Assembly (NCBI GenBank): GCA_004294445.1
Contig: REAZ01000013.1
Location: 1 to 64,000, forward strand
Reading direction: 5' to 3'
DNA length: 64,000 bases
DNA from: Cytophagales bacterium
GTDB taxonomy: Bacteria; Bacteroidota; Bacteroidia; Cytophagales; Thermoflexibacteraceae
The first letter of the stretch is position 1, and each line of letters opens with the position of its first letter. Of the stretch, positions 27,840-36,643 are shown one piece after another. The position numbers and the translations under genes were made by a program. Below the pieces are notes generated by a model, which did not search any database, was not told the origin of the DNA, and saw only the letters and a list, made by a program, of their open reading frames with translations.

Positions 27840-28217
27840 AGTTTTTAGGTGGATGCAATAGTAAGGAAACGTATGGGAATAAATAGTTCCAGCTATGACC
27901 TACGTTTCCTATTACATTTTTAAAAACTTCCTCTATTTTCACTTCTCTTGTTCTAATTAAAACCGTTATACTTTATTAGTTCTCAGCGATACTCAATTTT
28001 ATTATTGTAGTATTTTTTTTTATGTATTCCCGTTTAGTGTCAAATTTTCCTTTCCAAAATAAAAAAACAGCAAGTGCTTGCAACTAAATACAGTGCAAGT
28101 GGGTCTTGTGTTGGAAGTAAACTTAAACCTATTAATAAGCACTTCGATGTAAAGAACCTTTACAAACAATTAAAGGAGTTATTGATTCTGCTTTCGTAAA
28201 TCAATGACTTCTTTTTT
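27840..28217 (+). ncRNA. Candidate structured non-coding RNA of about 380 nt
   Basis: It starts at a consensus promoter. The 5' part folds as a long hairpin: AAGTTTTTA (27839-27847) pairs perfectly with TAAAAACTT (27921-27929), an inner ATGCAATA pairs with TATTACAT with one mismatch, and GGAAACGTA (27865-27873) pairs with TACGTTTCC (27901-27909). Further on, AAGTGCTT pairs with AAGCACTT (about 28072 and 28137), GTAAAG-AAC-CTTTAC forms a small stem, and the end is a 16-bp stem followed by Ts. No protein is evident. RNase P (GAGGAAAGTC), SRP and tmRNA signatures are absent. A 6S-type RNA cannot be excluded. Expression is inferred. Confidence 0.4.
28172..28217 (+). terminator. Terminator of the candidate RNA
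   Basis: 16-bp stem with two G-T pairs, AAAGGAGTTATTGATT and AATCAATGACTTCTTT, 11-nt loop, followed by Ts. Confidence 0.65.
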
Positions 28218-28294
28218 AAAAGATATTCATTAGCACTATGCTATCAAGATAGTTTTTTGTTCGCTACGGCGAATTATCCTAATTATATGGTTTT

Positions 28295-28329
28295 AGATGA
28301 TACCGTTTTTGATGGTATCATCTTTTTTT
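28295..28329 (+). terminator. Second, downstream terminator
   Basis: 10-bp perfect arms AGATGATACC and GGTATCATCT with a 9-nt loop, then seven Ts. It may back up the first terminator or end a separate small transcript. Confidence 0.75.
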
Positions 28330-28497
28330 ATTTATAGTTTTTTTGTATCTTCGCAAAAAGAAAAAGGGTGGTTTATTACAGGCTTAACAATTGGGCAGAT
28401 GTGCTAATTTAAACATTTGTGCTTTTAAATCCTAAGTTAGCCAATGCTTTTCTGCTATAATTTTTACAAATTTGTGGCAACAATTTAAGTATCATTC

Positions 28498-29664
28498 ATG
28501 AAAATCATCAAAATAAGCACTGAAGCCCATAAAAAAGCATTTTTACAGCTTCCTGTACAGCTATACAAGCAAGACCCAAATTGGATTCGTCCCTTAGATG
28601 AGGATATTGAGAAGGTTTTTGACCCGAAAAAAAATAAATATTTTGCGCATGGCAAGGCAGAGAGATGGCTTTTGGAAAATGAGCAAGGGAAAGTTATTGG
28701 GCGAGTTGCTGCTTTCATCAATGAGAAAACGGTGATGAAAGACAATGAGCAGCCTACGGGGGGCATGGGTTTTTTTGAATGTATAAACGACAAGGCAGCA
28801 GCGACACTGCTTCTGGATACTTGTAAGGATTGGCTCTCTGGGCAAGGTATGGAGGCAATGGACGGACCTATCAATTTTGGGGAGCGTGATAATTGGTGGG
28901 GGCTGCTTGTGGAGGGTTTTGACGAGCCTAACTACGGCATGAATTATAATTTCCCATATTATCAAGATTTTTTTGAGTATTATGGTTTTCAAATGTACTT
29001 TAAGCAAATTACCTACAGGCGAATTATTGACGAGCCGCTCAATCCCTTGGTAGTGCATCGAGCTAACAAAATTTTTGCAGATAAGGATTATTTTTTTACA
29101 CACCTAAAAATCAAAGACTTAGAAAAATATGCAGAAGATTTCCGCACTATCTATAACAAGGCGTGGGTAAAGCACGCAGGGGTGAAAGAGATGAGCAAAG
29201 AGCAAGCACAAAATATCATCAAGCAGATGAAACCTGTCTTAGATGAGCAAATTGTGATTTTTGCGTATTATAAGGACGAGCCTATCGGGTTTTATGTCCA
29301 ACTGCTGGACATGAATCAGGCTCTACGGTACATGAATGGAAAAACGAATCTGCTTGGCAAACTCATGTATGCTTGGGTACGATATGTGAAAGGATTTTCT
29401 CGAATTATTGGCGTGGCTTTCGGCATAGTGCCTGAGCATCAGCGAAAAGGAATGGAAGCAGGTTTGGTGAAATATTACCAGCAAATAGCCCACGTACCAA
29501 ACTACAAATACAAAATAATGGATATGAAATGGATTGGCGACTTTAACCCGAAAATGATGCGGCTATGCGAACAAGTAGGAGGCACAATTCACCGTATTCA
29601 TATTACTTATAGAAAATTATTTGATGCATCAAAAGAGTTTAAACGGTCGCCAATGATAGACTAA
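28498..29664 (+). CDS. GNAT-fold acyltransferase family protein (YghO-like)
   Basis: A 388-residue cytoplasmic protein of the long GNAT-related family exemplified by E. coli YghO. Visible are an N-terminal half with LPVQLYKQDPNWIRPLDED, FAHGKAERWLLENEQGKVIGRVAAFIN, GFFECINDKAAATLLLD and GPINFGERDNWWGLLVEGF, and a C-terminal half with VAFGIVPEHQRKGMEAGLV, the acetyl-CoA-binding turn (Q-R-K-G-M). Length is typical (about 370-390). The substrate is unknown. It is convergent with maf and overlaps it by 4 bp at the stops. Confidence 0.75.
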   Translation: MKIIKISTEAHKKAFLQLPVQLYKQDPNWIRPLDEDIEKVFDPKKNKYFAHGKAERWLLENEQGKVIGRVAAFINEKTVMKDNEQPTGGMGFFECINDKAAATLLLDTCKDWLSGQGMEAMDGPINFGERDNWWGLLVEGFDEPNYGMNYNFPYYQDFFEYYGFQMYFKQITYRRIIDEPLNPLVVHRANKIFADKDYFFTHLKIKDLEKYAEDFRTIYNKAWVKHAGVKEMSKEQAQNIIKQMKPVLDEQIVIFAYYKDEPIGFYVQLLDMNQALRYMNGKTNLLGKLMYAWVRYVKGFSRIIGVAFGIVPEHQRKGMEAGLVKYYQQIAHVPNYKYKIMDMKWIGDFNPKMMRLCEQVGGTIHRIHITYRKLFDASKEFKRSPMID

Positions 29665-30227
29665 AAATCTATTATTGCTTGGTAGAGTTTATGCACAGGC
29701 AAGCCCATGACATTGAAGTAAGAACCTTCAATCCGCTCTACGCCTATCATGCCTATCCAATCTTGCGCACCGTAGCCACCAGCCTTATCAAAAGGGTGGT
29801 GGTTTCTGATATAAAAATTAATTTCTTCGGGGGTTAAGTCTTTGAAATACACCAATGTTGTGTCGCTCTGCGTAAGTTGTTTTTCTACAGACATAAGGCA
29901 AAAGCCCGTAACAACCTCATGGGCTTTTCCCGAAAGTTTGGCAAGCATCTGATATGCCTCTGTTTCGTCTTGCGGCTTGTTTAATATCTCTCCCCCTATA
30001 ATCACTATGGTATCTGCCGTAATGAGTAATTCATTTTTTTTGAGTTCGTTGCTGAATGTCTTAGCCTTCTTTTGTGCTAAGTACATAGATGCCCCCCGTG
30101 CGGGCATATCAGGCGGAATTGTTTCATCGGTTTCTCGCAAGCGAACCTCAAATTCATAGCCTAACTGCTTGAGAAGCTGCTGGCGGCGAGGCGAGGCAGA
30201 AGCCAAAATTAGTTGATAGTTTTTCAT
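29661..30227 (-). CDS. maf: Maf-like nucleoside triphosphate pyrophosphatase
   Basis: A 188-residue housecleaning enzyme that hydrolyses non-canonical or dTTP/UTP-type nucleotides to monophosphates. The opening ILASASPRRQQLLKQLGYEFEV is the family's S-x-S-P-R-R motif; LLITADTIVIIGGEIL (catalytic Asp) and FDKAGGYGAQDWIG follow. Length is normal. The start overlaps the end of the cytochrome b5 gene by 4 bp (translational coupling). The stop overlaps the stop of the convergent GNAT gene by 4 bp. It is the last gene of the minus-strand run that begins with the glycosyltransferase. Confidence 0.94.
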   Translation of the reverse strand: MKNYQLILASASPRRQQLLKQLGYEFEVRLRETDETIPPDMPARGASMYLAQKKAKTFSNELKKNELLITADTIVIIGGEILNKPQDETEAYQMLAKLSGKAHEVVTGFCLMSVEKQLTQSDTTLVYFKDLTPEEINFYIRNHHPFDKAGGYGAQDWIGMIGVERIEGSYFNVMGLPVHKLYQAIIDF

Positions 30228-30466
30228 TTTAGTTTGCCAATAGGCTCAAATTTGTCAAACACTTTTTCCGTATGCGGGGCATCAGATAACTCTGAGGTCA
30301 AATCTTGCCCTGCCCAATGCTCATAATGCTTGCCATTTCGCCAAAGACGCGAATCGCTTACATCATAGATAAATCCTTTGTAGGCTACCCATATTTCGGG
30401 TTTGTCTTGCCCATTTCGCAATGCCAACTGCGAAAGTGTATAAGTAGCCAAAGTAGGTACAGCCAT
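30224..30466 (-). CDS. Cytochrome b5-like heme/steroid-binding domain protein
   Basis: An 80-residue single-domain protein, cytoplasmic, no membrane anchor. The sequence TYTLSQLALRNGQDKPEIWVAYKGFIYDVSDS, followed by LWRNGKHYEHWAGQDLTSEL, is the small bacterial cytochrome b5-like form, in which one His replaces the usual HPGG segment. Family members bind heme or small hydrophobic ligands; binding here is not tested. It lies 6 bp after the NTF2-like gene and overlaps maf. Confidence 0.85.
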   Translation of the reverse strand: MAVPTLATYTLSQLALRNGQDKPEIWVAYKGFIYDVSDSRLWRNGKHYEHWAGQDLTSELSDAPHTEKVFDKFEPIGKLK

Positions 30467-30472
30467 AATTTG

Positions 30473-31366
30473 CTAATTTTTTCCTTTTTTCCGAATCTTA
30501 ATATTTGCACAATTTGTAGTATATAGGCTTGCTTTCAGAATAAGTGCAATTACCTCTTCTTCGGTTTTTGCTACGCCAAGCAAAGAATCTTCGGCAGGCA
30601 CGCCCGTAGTATTTTTTGCCCCTTTCCCATACACTTCTGTTTTGTTTTTCCACTCAAATACTTTTCCATCTACGGTAATTATGTTTTCGACAAATGAAAA
30701 AGTATTTAACTTTGCTTCGTAACTCTTACCGCTCGGAATGGTAGTACGGGCTATATAACCTTTCCCTGCCGAAGTAAAAAATTCGCAATAGCAGTCTCCG
30801 CGTAGCTTTTCATCTTCAATGGTAAGGGTGGTGTAATGTATGATTTTCCAAAACCCTTTTTCTTTTTTGAAAACCAAATAAACAGTTTCAAAGCCCTTTG
30901 ACCAATAAGAGCCATCGCGTTGGATTTTGTATTCAGCATCATAAAAAACAGTGCCTATCTCGCCAACAACAGCAACTCTTGCAATTTTGGAGAGCGTATA
31001 GTCAAGGGCTACGTCTTCGCTATCAATAAGCTTGTCCAAGTAAGTTATCAGACCTGCATAATCGCTGGTAAAAGGCTGCACCGTACCTTGCACATTGGTA
31101 TTTACGAGCATGGCGGAAACCTTTTCGGACATAAAATCCAAAATGCTTTTTTTGTCTTTGGTTTGAGAGAACTTAGTATATGTTTCTACGAAAGACTTTG
31201 CAATTTTTGCAAGTTCTTCTTCTTCTTCCTGCTCCTTGGTTTTTTCTACTTTTTGCTCTACGGTTTTATCTGTGGCTTTGCCTTGTTTTTTATTTTGTGC
31301 GATGCCTTTGGAAGCCAAAAATAGCAATATGAACAAAATAGAGAAAAATACGTTTTTTGATTTCAT
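30473..31366 (-). CDS. Secreted NTF2-like protein
   Basis: A 297-residue protein with a signal peptide (FFSILFILLFLASKGIAQ), a Lys/Glu-rich linker (about 25-50), then an NTF2/SnoaL-type domain: IAKSFVETYTKFSQTKDKKSILDFMSE and FYDAEYKIQRDGSYWSKGFETVYLVFKKEKGFWKIIH, with the sheet-forming end typical of the fold. The last 100 or so residues are less typical. Function unknown; no catalytic residues are recognisable. It lies between PorU2 and cytochrome b5 on the same strand, 7 bp before the latter. Confidence 0.65.
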   Translation of the reverse strand: MKSKNVFFSILFILLFLASKGIAQNKKQGKATDKTVEQKVEKTKEQEEEEELAKIAKSFVETYTKFSQTKDKKSILDFMSEKVSAMLVNTNVQGTVQPFTSDYAGLITYLDKLIDSEDVALDYTLSKIARVAVVGEIGTVFYDAEYKIQRDGSYWSKGFETVYLVFKKEKGFWKIIHYTTLTIEDEKLRGDCYCEFFTSAGKGYIARTTIPSGKSYEAKLNTFSFVENIITVDGKVFEWKNKTEVYGKGAKNTTGVPAEDSLLGVAKTEEEVIALILKASLYTTNCANIKIRKKGKN

Positions 31367-31411
31367 AAGATTAAAAGAGTTTTAAATTTTTCAATGATGA
31401 GTAAGTTATTC

Positions 31412-34400
31412 TTACCGCATCAGGTAGATTTTTCCATATCCCTTTTCGAAAAGTCCATCTCCTGCGGTTTCCAAGCGTTCAAAGTCTTTGCCTTGCGTGC
31501 GTACATCTACTTTGAAAAGATACACCCCGCGCGCAAGTTGGTCGCCAAACTGGTCTGTACCATTCCAAGAAAACTCGCTCACATTATCGCCGATACGCAA
31601 AGAGCCTAATTCGTCCTTGTGTATGGTGCGAATAACCTTGCCCGTAATGGTCATTATTTGAATACGAATATCGTCTGGAACTTCACCCGTAAGGGTAAAA
31701 ACGAACTTCATATTCGTAGAGAACGGGTTTGGATATGGGTAGAAATTAGAGATTTTGGTTTCGTTGATTACTTTGAAAGTAACGCTAAAAGGCTGCATAC
31801 CTGCTTGATTATTTCTTGAATCTCGCCCTTGCACGCTTAACTTATATGTTCCATTTTCTAACCTTTCAGACTTATAATCTATCTGTAGTTTATTTTTCTC
31901 TGCAATAATAGTCCATACCAGATTAGGGTTGTTCATATAAATTCGTTGCGGTTTGCAGGTAGGGCAGTCGCGAGTGAGGAAGATTTCCATACCTGTAGTG
32001 TCTTTGCGAACAAGGTATTTATTTTCGTCTGTTAGCCCAATAGAAATGGTCGGAGTTGGCGAAACTATCTCTCCGTCAATGATATGCTTGCCATCTACGG
32101 CTACATCTAAAATAGGGTTAATGTCATCTTCTTTGACTTTAAAGCGAACATCTAACTGATTGTTTTCATAAATCTGCTCTGCTTGGATGCGAGGGTTCAC
32201 AAAAACGGTCATTCTATTTTCGCCCACAAAATTCAGCGAGTACAGTTTTGTTCTGAAGTAAGTAACTTGGTTACGTTTTGGGGCGGGAATACTCTCTGTG
32301 ATTTTGGTTCTCCTCCCTGTTGGTACATTCAAAATATCGTACTGTACTGTAAGTTGGTCTTTGAAATCATTACCCGAAATATTAACGAAGTTAAAACCTA
32401 TTTTTATGGAATCTCCTTCCACAATTTCCAATACTGTATTTTCTCTGTAGCTAAGGGTGTCATAAAGCAAAATTCCTTCGGGAACTTCCTTATAAATTAC
32501 CTGCCAACGCTGGAGCTGATAGGGTGTGCGATTCACAGAGTCTATCAGATTGAGGCGAAGTTTTAAATATGGATAGCGCGAAGGGTTGAGGTCTGCCAAA
32601 CTCAATCCGTCTTGCTTTATGTTTTCTTTTACTACCTGCTCTCTGCCGCTAAAATCAACACCAATTACGTCTAACTTCCAACTTTCTCGGATAGGATTTT
32701 CGGCATTATTGATGAGGCGTAGCATATTTCCCCACTCGGCAGCAGGACCGATAAGCGTAGAAGTAACTTGACCGCTTACTACAGGGCGGCGAATGGTGGT
32801 GCTTAGGTTTATTTCTTGGTTTGCGTCTAAACCATATTTTTCGAAGGCAGTGCCTACGGCAGCACCTTTTCTTCCTACCAAAATAAATGCTGTGCCGCTT
32901 ATGCCTCTGTTTGCAAGAGAACTTGTATTTACACCTATCTGCGATAAAGCACTCAAATTACCTCCAATATTCCCTGCAAAGCGACTATTCATTATGATTA
33001 CGTAATCTCCTGTTTTTACCTTACTAAGATAGCTGGACATTACGTTGGCATCTCTGATAAACAAGCACTGTTCTATCCCTGTTACCAAGAGGTTTGAGCC
33101 GCAAGCATCAAAGGCAGTAGAGGCAAAATCTCTATATACTTTTCCTGTTTCTGCGTCAATGGAAACTAAAATAAATCTATCTATGGTGGTTCCGCAAAAT
33201 CGTGGAGTTTGCTGAACAGCACAGGAAGAACTTGTTGCTATTGTTTGCCCATTGATTGTTAGGTTCCAACTTGCCCAATTTGGGTTATTTGAGCCTGTAG
33301 TGCTGGCTTGGATATTGATTACATTGTCCACAAACTCCCATTTGCGTTTTTGCAGATTGGGGGCTATTCTCTCCAAACTATTTTTAGGAAACTGTGCCGT
33401 TTTGCTTTGCGACCAACCATCAGGACTATTTTTGATATAGACAAAAGAGGCATCTGCCCAAGTAGGGTCGTCATCAGGAGTTAGTGCTGCATATCGCGTG
33501 CGCCAATAATACACCGTACTATCGTGTAACTGATTATCTGCCAACAGATTAGTAGTCCAAAAGGGAGTAATATAGCCATAAACTACGGTATCTCGGAGTG
33601 CGGGGCTATTGAAAGTAGATGCCGTATCCAACTGGAAACGGTACAGACGCTCTTTGGTAAAGGCATCTGTGTTTTGGGCTATGAAAGTAATAGGCTGCTT
33701 GCTCACGATGCTAAACTCTTTTGGGGCGATAGTGAGCATACTGCCTTTTCGGAAAAAGAAATTCAAAGTAGCCACATTATTATCTCTGCGGATTTCGCTC
33801 ACCTCGAAATTAGGGTCAATCGTAACTTCAAAAGCATTATTCCCATTAATTCTATCTCTGCCATTTTTAGGATTTACTACTGTATAATAAATCGTATCTA
33901 AATAAGGGATTTCCCTGAGGTGTCTGATAGCGGAAAGGGCTTCCACTGTGCCGTCAGGATAAGTACGCTTTACAGAAACTTGGATTTTTTTGCTATCAGT
34001 AATACCCAAATTTCTCACAGGAATCCCTATTTGGAAGGAATCAGACTGTGCGGTTAGGCTCTTATTGCTAAAAGCCTTTAAAAATAATTCATTATCTGAA
34101 ACGCTATAGTCTGGCTGTGTAGCTTTGAAAAGAACCAATGCAGGGTCGCCTTGCAAAGTAAATTGCTGGGCATTGGCAATGGCAGTAGGGTCTTCAAATC
34201 GTTCCAAATACGTTTTCAAAAACTCCTGCATCACAATACCAACAGGCTTATTTATCATTCCTTTTTCTGAAAACCATTTTTCATAAAGGGTTTGCGTATA
34301 GGCTCTTAGAGGCCCGTCTAAACCTATGTGGGCGTGAGCAAGGTAAGCGATTGCCCCTTTGTCAGGGGTGAGTAGCCAATCTTCTCCAAGTGAAACAAAA

Positions 34401-36526
34401 CGCTGAAAAGCATCTCCCGAACCGCAGCCATTTACTATCATCATTGGGTATTTACCTTTGTTGCGGAAACCCAAGCGCGGCTCAGAAACCCTGCCGACAT
34501 CAATGTCTATGTACTCCAAGCTGGAGTGTCCGAAAAAAGTAACTAAACCTTTGCCATTATTTATTTGCTGTGTAATATCAACAAACTCCACATAGTCGGT
34601 TGTTCTTTTTGACAAAGTTTCCACGTTTGCGCCAAGGAAATTCCCTCTTGCAAATCTGGCAAAGCCTTCTATGTAAGCCTTAAACACTATGTTTTCGTTG
34701 AGTTCGAAGCCGCCGCTTAGGTGTAAAATTTCTTTCTTCCATGCAGGTTCAATCGCATCAGCTTCGTACTCCTTCACCTTGTTTAGGTAATCTAAGATTT
34801 GCTGAGGATTGTTAGCGGAGATACGCCCCGTAGCCATAGAAGGCACAAAAGGCGGAAAGCCATTTTGCCCCGCAGTAATTTCATTATCAGAACCGGGGTT
34901 GCCCCAAGGCGGCACCATGTTTTGAAATGGTCTTGCCAAAGTATTTGCCCTATCATAGTACAAGCCATAATACTCGTAATAGCCTAATTGTAAGCCTTTT
35001 CCCATCAATAGCAAAAACTTTGCTCCACCGTAACGCTTCATGTAGCTGGCAAAGCGGCGCATAGACAATGGTAGCGTTTCGCCATAAGTAAATAAATCAC
35101 AAAGTTGCTGAAAAGTAACTATCAAAGGTTTATGACTACCTCCTTTGGTAGAGGAGCGGTAATCTGCGTAAGCCTGTACTGCATTTACGCCTCTAACGGG
35201 ACTCTGTAGTCGATCGTCCGTTACTATCAAGTAATCGTATTGGGCGGGGTTGCCAATATTGATAAAATTTACACGCTCTAAAGTAGCTATGGGAGTATTG
35301 ACGTTGGTCGCCAACAAAGACCTCGCTATGTCTGTATTACTAATGATACCTACTTGAGTGCTTGCTGCATTTTCAGTATTTATTAACCGTACCTCGTACT
35401 CGTCAGTAACATCAAAAATGCGTGTGCCTGTAGCTACATTGGTGATATGTATCTTAGATTTGCCTGTTGGGTTAGGGTTGAGCAAAAAATTTCGCTTGCT
35501 TGCTCCCTGCATATTAAATCCTTGAGGGTAGGCGAGTTGGACAGCTCCAAAAGAAATAAGTTCTTGCACTCCCGTATTCAGTACGGTATTGACCCTAAAG
35601 CTAACAAAAAAATTACCATTGTTTGCAGGAAAACGAGCCGTTTCTAAAGGCAACTTTAGGGTAGTCATGGTTCTATTTTGAAAAATAGGATTCGCAATAG
35701 CTACCTTTTGCGAATCTGGAAGAATATCTGCAAAAATTTCGACATTATGGGGCGTATTGGTCTTGCCAACTATTTTCAAAGACAAACTCGGCTGAATATT
35801 CGCATCTCGTGCTTCTTTTATTTTTACGTCTGTGAGGCTCAGAGGCAGATTGACTTTGGCGGCGGGGGAATAATTTCGTCCTACATTGCCCACACCTTCG
35901 GTAAAATGAGAAAATAACGCGCCTCTTTCGTTGAAACCGTTGAAATTTACAGGAAATAAAGGGCCATAAGAATAGCCTATCCCTAACTGATTATCAGCAC
36001 TGATAAATTGGGTATGAAATAGCTCAGGATTAATGGCAGAGTTTCTTTCCGTATAGGTTTTTATTCGCTTGCCCCATTCTCTGTTGCTCTTTGTTGAGGT
36101 CAGAAAATAAGCAGTAAAATCAGTATAATAAATAAAAAATGGATAGCTTTCATCAAAAATACGAGGCAGATTGCTGGGCTTGTCAAACATCTCGGTTAGC
36201 TGGTCGAAGCGATTGCTTCTGCCATAAAATTCTATGTAATCGTTTTGATTAAACACGCTATCTTCTTCGCCTACCACTCTAATAGCTATTTCTTTTCCTC
36301 TGAAAAACAACTGTATCTGGTGCGGGTCGGTAGTGCTAACAGGAAAGCCTGCGTTTTGTAACTGACTGTATGTAATACGATAAATTCCTTCTTTGCTAAT
36401 AGGTATTTTATAGTAGGTCTTTGTATAATCAACCCACTCATTACCAAAGTTTTGAGCTGCTATTTGCTCGCTCCAAAAAGCAAGAAACAATAAAAGTGAA
36501 TAAGAGATATAACGAATAAATTTCAT
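31412..36526 (-). CDS. porU2: C25 family cysteine peptidase, type IX secretion system-associated (PorU2-like)
   Basis: 1704 residues from the ATG at 36526; the upstream ATG at 36577 adds 17 residues before a good signal peptide (FIRYISYSLLLFLAFWSEQIAAQ). The gingipain-type domain covers about residues 430-800, with the catalytic His near 665 (TFFGHSS) and Cys near 699 (VNGCGSGD). Beta-rich domains follow, and the last 90 residues form a type IX sorting tail (YPYPNPFSTNMKF, TGKVIRTI, ARGVYLFKVDV) ending YLMR. PorU is the sortase that cleaves sorting tails at the cell surface; this long form matches the second, poorly studied PorU2. Other por/gld genes are not in the window. Confidence 0.85.
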   Translation of the reverse strand: MKFIRYISYSLLLFLAFWSEQIAAQNFGNEWVDYTKTYYKIPISKEGIYRITYSQLQNAGFPVSTTDPHQIQLFFRGKEIAIRVVGEEDSVFNQNDYIEFYGRSNRFDQLTEMFDKPSNLPRIFDESYPFFIYYTDFTAYFLTSTKSNREWGKRIKTYTERNSAINPELFHTQFISADNQLGIGYSYGPLFPVNFNGFNERGALFSHFTEGVGNVGRNYSPAAKVNLPLSLTDVKIKEARDANIQPSLSLKIVGKTNTPHNVEIFADILPDSQKVAIANPIFQNRTMTTLKLPLETARFPANNGNFFVSFRVNTVLNTGVQELISFGAVQLAYPQGFNMQGASKRNFLLNPNPTGKSKIHITNVATGTRIFDVTDEYEVRLINTENAASTQVGIISNTDIARSLLATNVNTPIATLERVNFINIGNPAQYDYLIVTDDRLQSPVRGVNAVQAYADYRSSTKGGSHKPLIVTFQQLCDLFTYGETLPLSMRRFASYMKRYGGAKFLLLMGKGLQLGYYEYYGLYYDRANTLARPFQNMVPPWGNPGSDNEITAGQNGFPPFVPSMATGRISANNPQQILDYLNKVKEYEADAIEPAWKKEILHLSGGFELNENIVFKAYIEGFARFARGNFLGANVETLSKRTTDYVEFVDITQQINNGKGLVTFFGHSSLEYIDIDVGRVSEPRLGFRNKGKYPMMIVNGCGSGDAFQRFVSLGEDWLLTPDKGAIAYLAHAHIGLDGPLRAYTQTLYEKWFSEKGMINKPVGIVMQEFLKTYLERFEDPTAIANAQQFTLQGDPALVLFKATQPDYSVSDNELFLKAFSNKSLTAQSDSFQIGIPVRNLGITDSKKIQVSVKRTYPDGTVEALSAIRHLREIPYLDTIYYTVVNPKNGRDRINGNNAFEVTIDPNFEVSEIRRDNNVATLNFFFRKGSMLTIAPKEFSIVSKQPITFIAQNTDAFTKERLYRFQLDTASTFNSPALRDTVVYGYITPFWTTNLLADNQLHDSTVYYWRTRYAALTPDDDPTWADASFVYIKNSPDGWSQSKTAQFPKNSLERIAPNLQKRKWEFVDNVINIQASTTGSNNPNWASWNLTINGQTIATSSSCAVQQTPRFCGTTIDRFILVSIDAETGKVYRDFASTAFDACGSNLLVTGIEQCLFIRDANVMSSYLSKVKTGDYVIIMNSRFAGNIGGNLSALSQIGVNTSSLANRGISGTAFILVGRKGAAVGTAFEKYGLDANQEINLSTTIRRPVVSGQVTSTLIGPAAEWGNMLRLINNAENPIRESWKLDVIGVDFSGREQVVKENIKQDGLSLADLNPSRYPYLKLRLNLIDSVNRTPYQLQRWQVIYKEVPEGILLYDTLSYRENTVLEIVEGDSIKIGFNFVNISGNDFKDQLTVQYDILNVPTGRRTKITESIPAPKRNQVTYFRTKLYSLNFVGENRMTVFVNPRIQAEQIYENNQLDVRFKVKEDDINPILDVAVDGKHIIDGEIVSPTPTISIGLTDENKYLVRKDTTGMEIFLTRDCPTCKPQRIYMNNPNLVWTIIAEKNKLQIDYKSERLENGTYKLSVQGRDSRNNQAGMQPFSVTFKVINETKISNFYPYPNPFSTNMKFVFTLTGEVPDDIRIQIMTITGKVIRTIHKDELGSLRIGDNVSEFSWNGTDQFGDQLARGVYLFKVDVRTQGKDFERLETAGDGLFEKGYGKIYLMR

Positions 36527-36643
36527 CTTATTTATGTTATTTAAGCTATTGATTTCTGATAAAGATATTAATTTCATTTCAAACTATTTTGTTTTTTAAC
36601 ATTAAAAAAATACACACCCTCATTTTCTCAAAAATAAAGCCAT

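Larger units (their letters stand above)
27711..28497. other. 787-bp gene-free stretch, probable RNA locus
   Basis: No ORF above 30 codons with family similarity. It contains a consensus promoter (27803-27834), a long hairpin at the expected start of transcription, at least two further stems, and two or three terminator-like hairpins (28172-28217, 28295-28329). A 21-codon ORF (28022-28087) has no support. I saw no RNase P, tmRNA or SRP RNA signature. Confidence 0.5.

Noticed and set aside
28022-28087. 21-codon ORF in the RNA candidate
   Set aside because: Too short, no conservation evidence, and it overlaps predicted stems.
27840-28217. Assignment of the RNA candidate to RNase P or tmRNA
   Set aside because: The GAGGAAAGTC core of RNase P, the tmRNA tag region and a tRNA-like acceptor end are not present.
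36527-36577. 17-residue upstream start of PorU2
   Set aside because: It precedes a proper signal peptide at 36526 and has no signal character itself.
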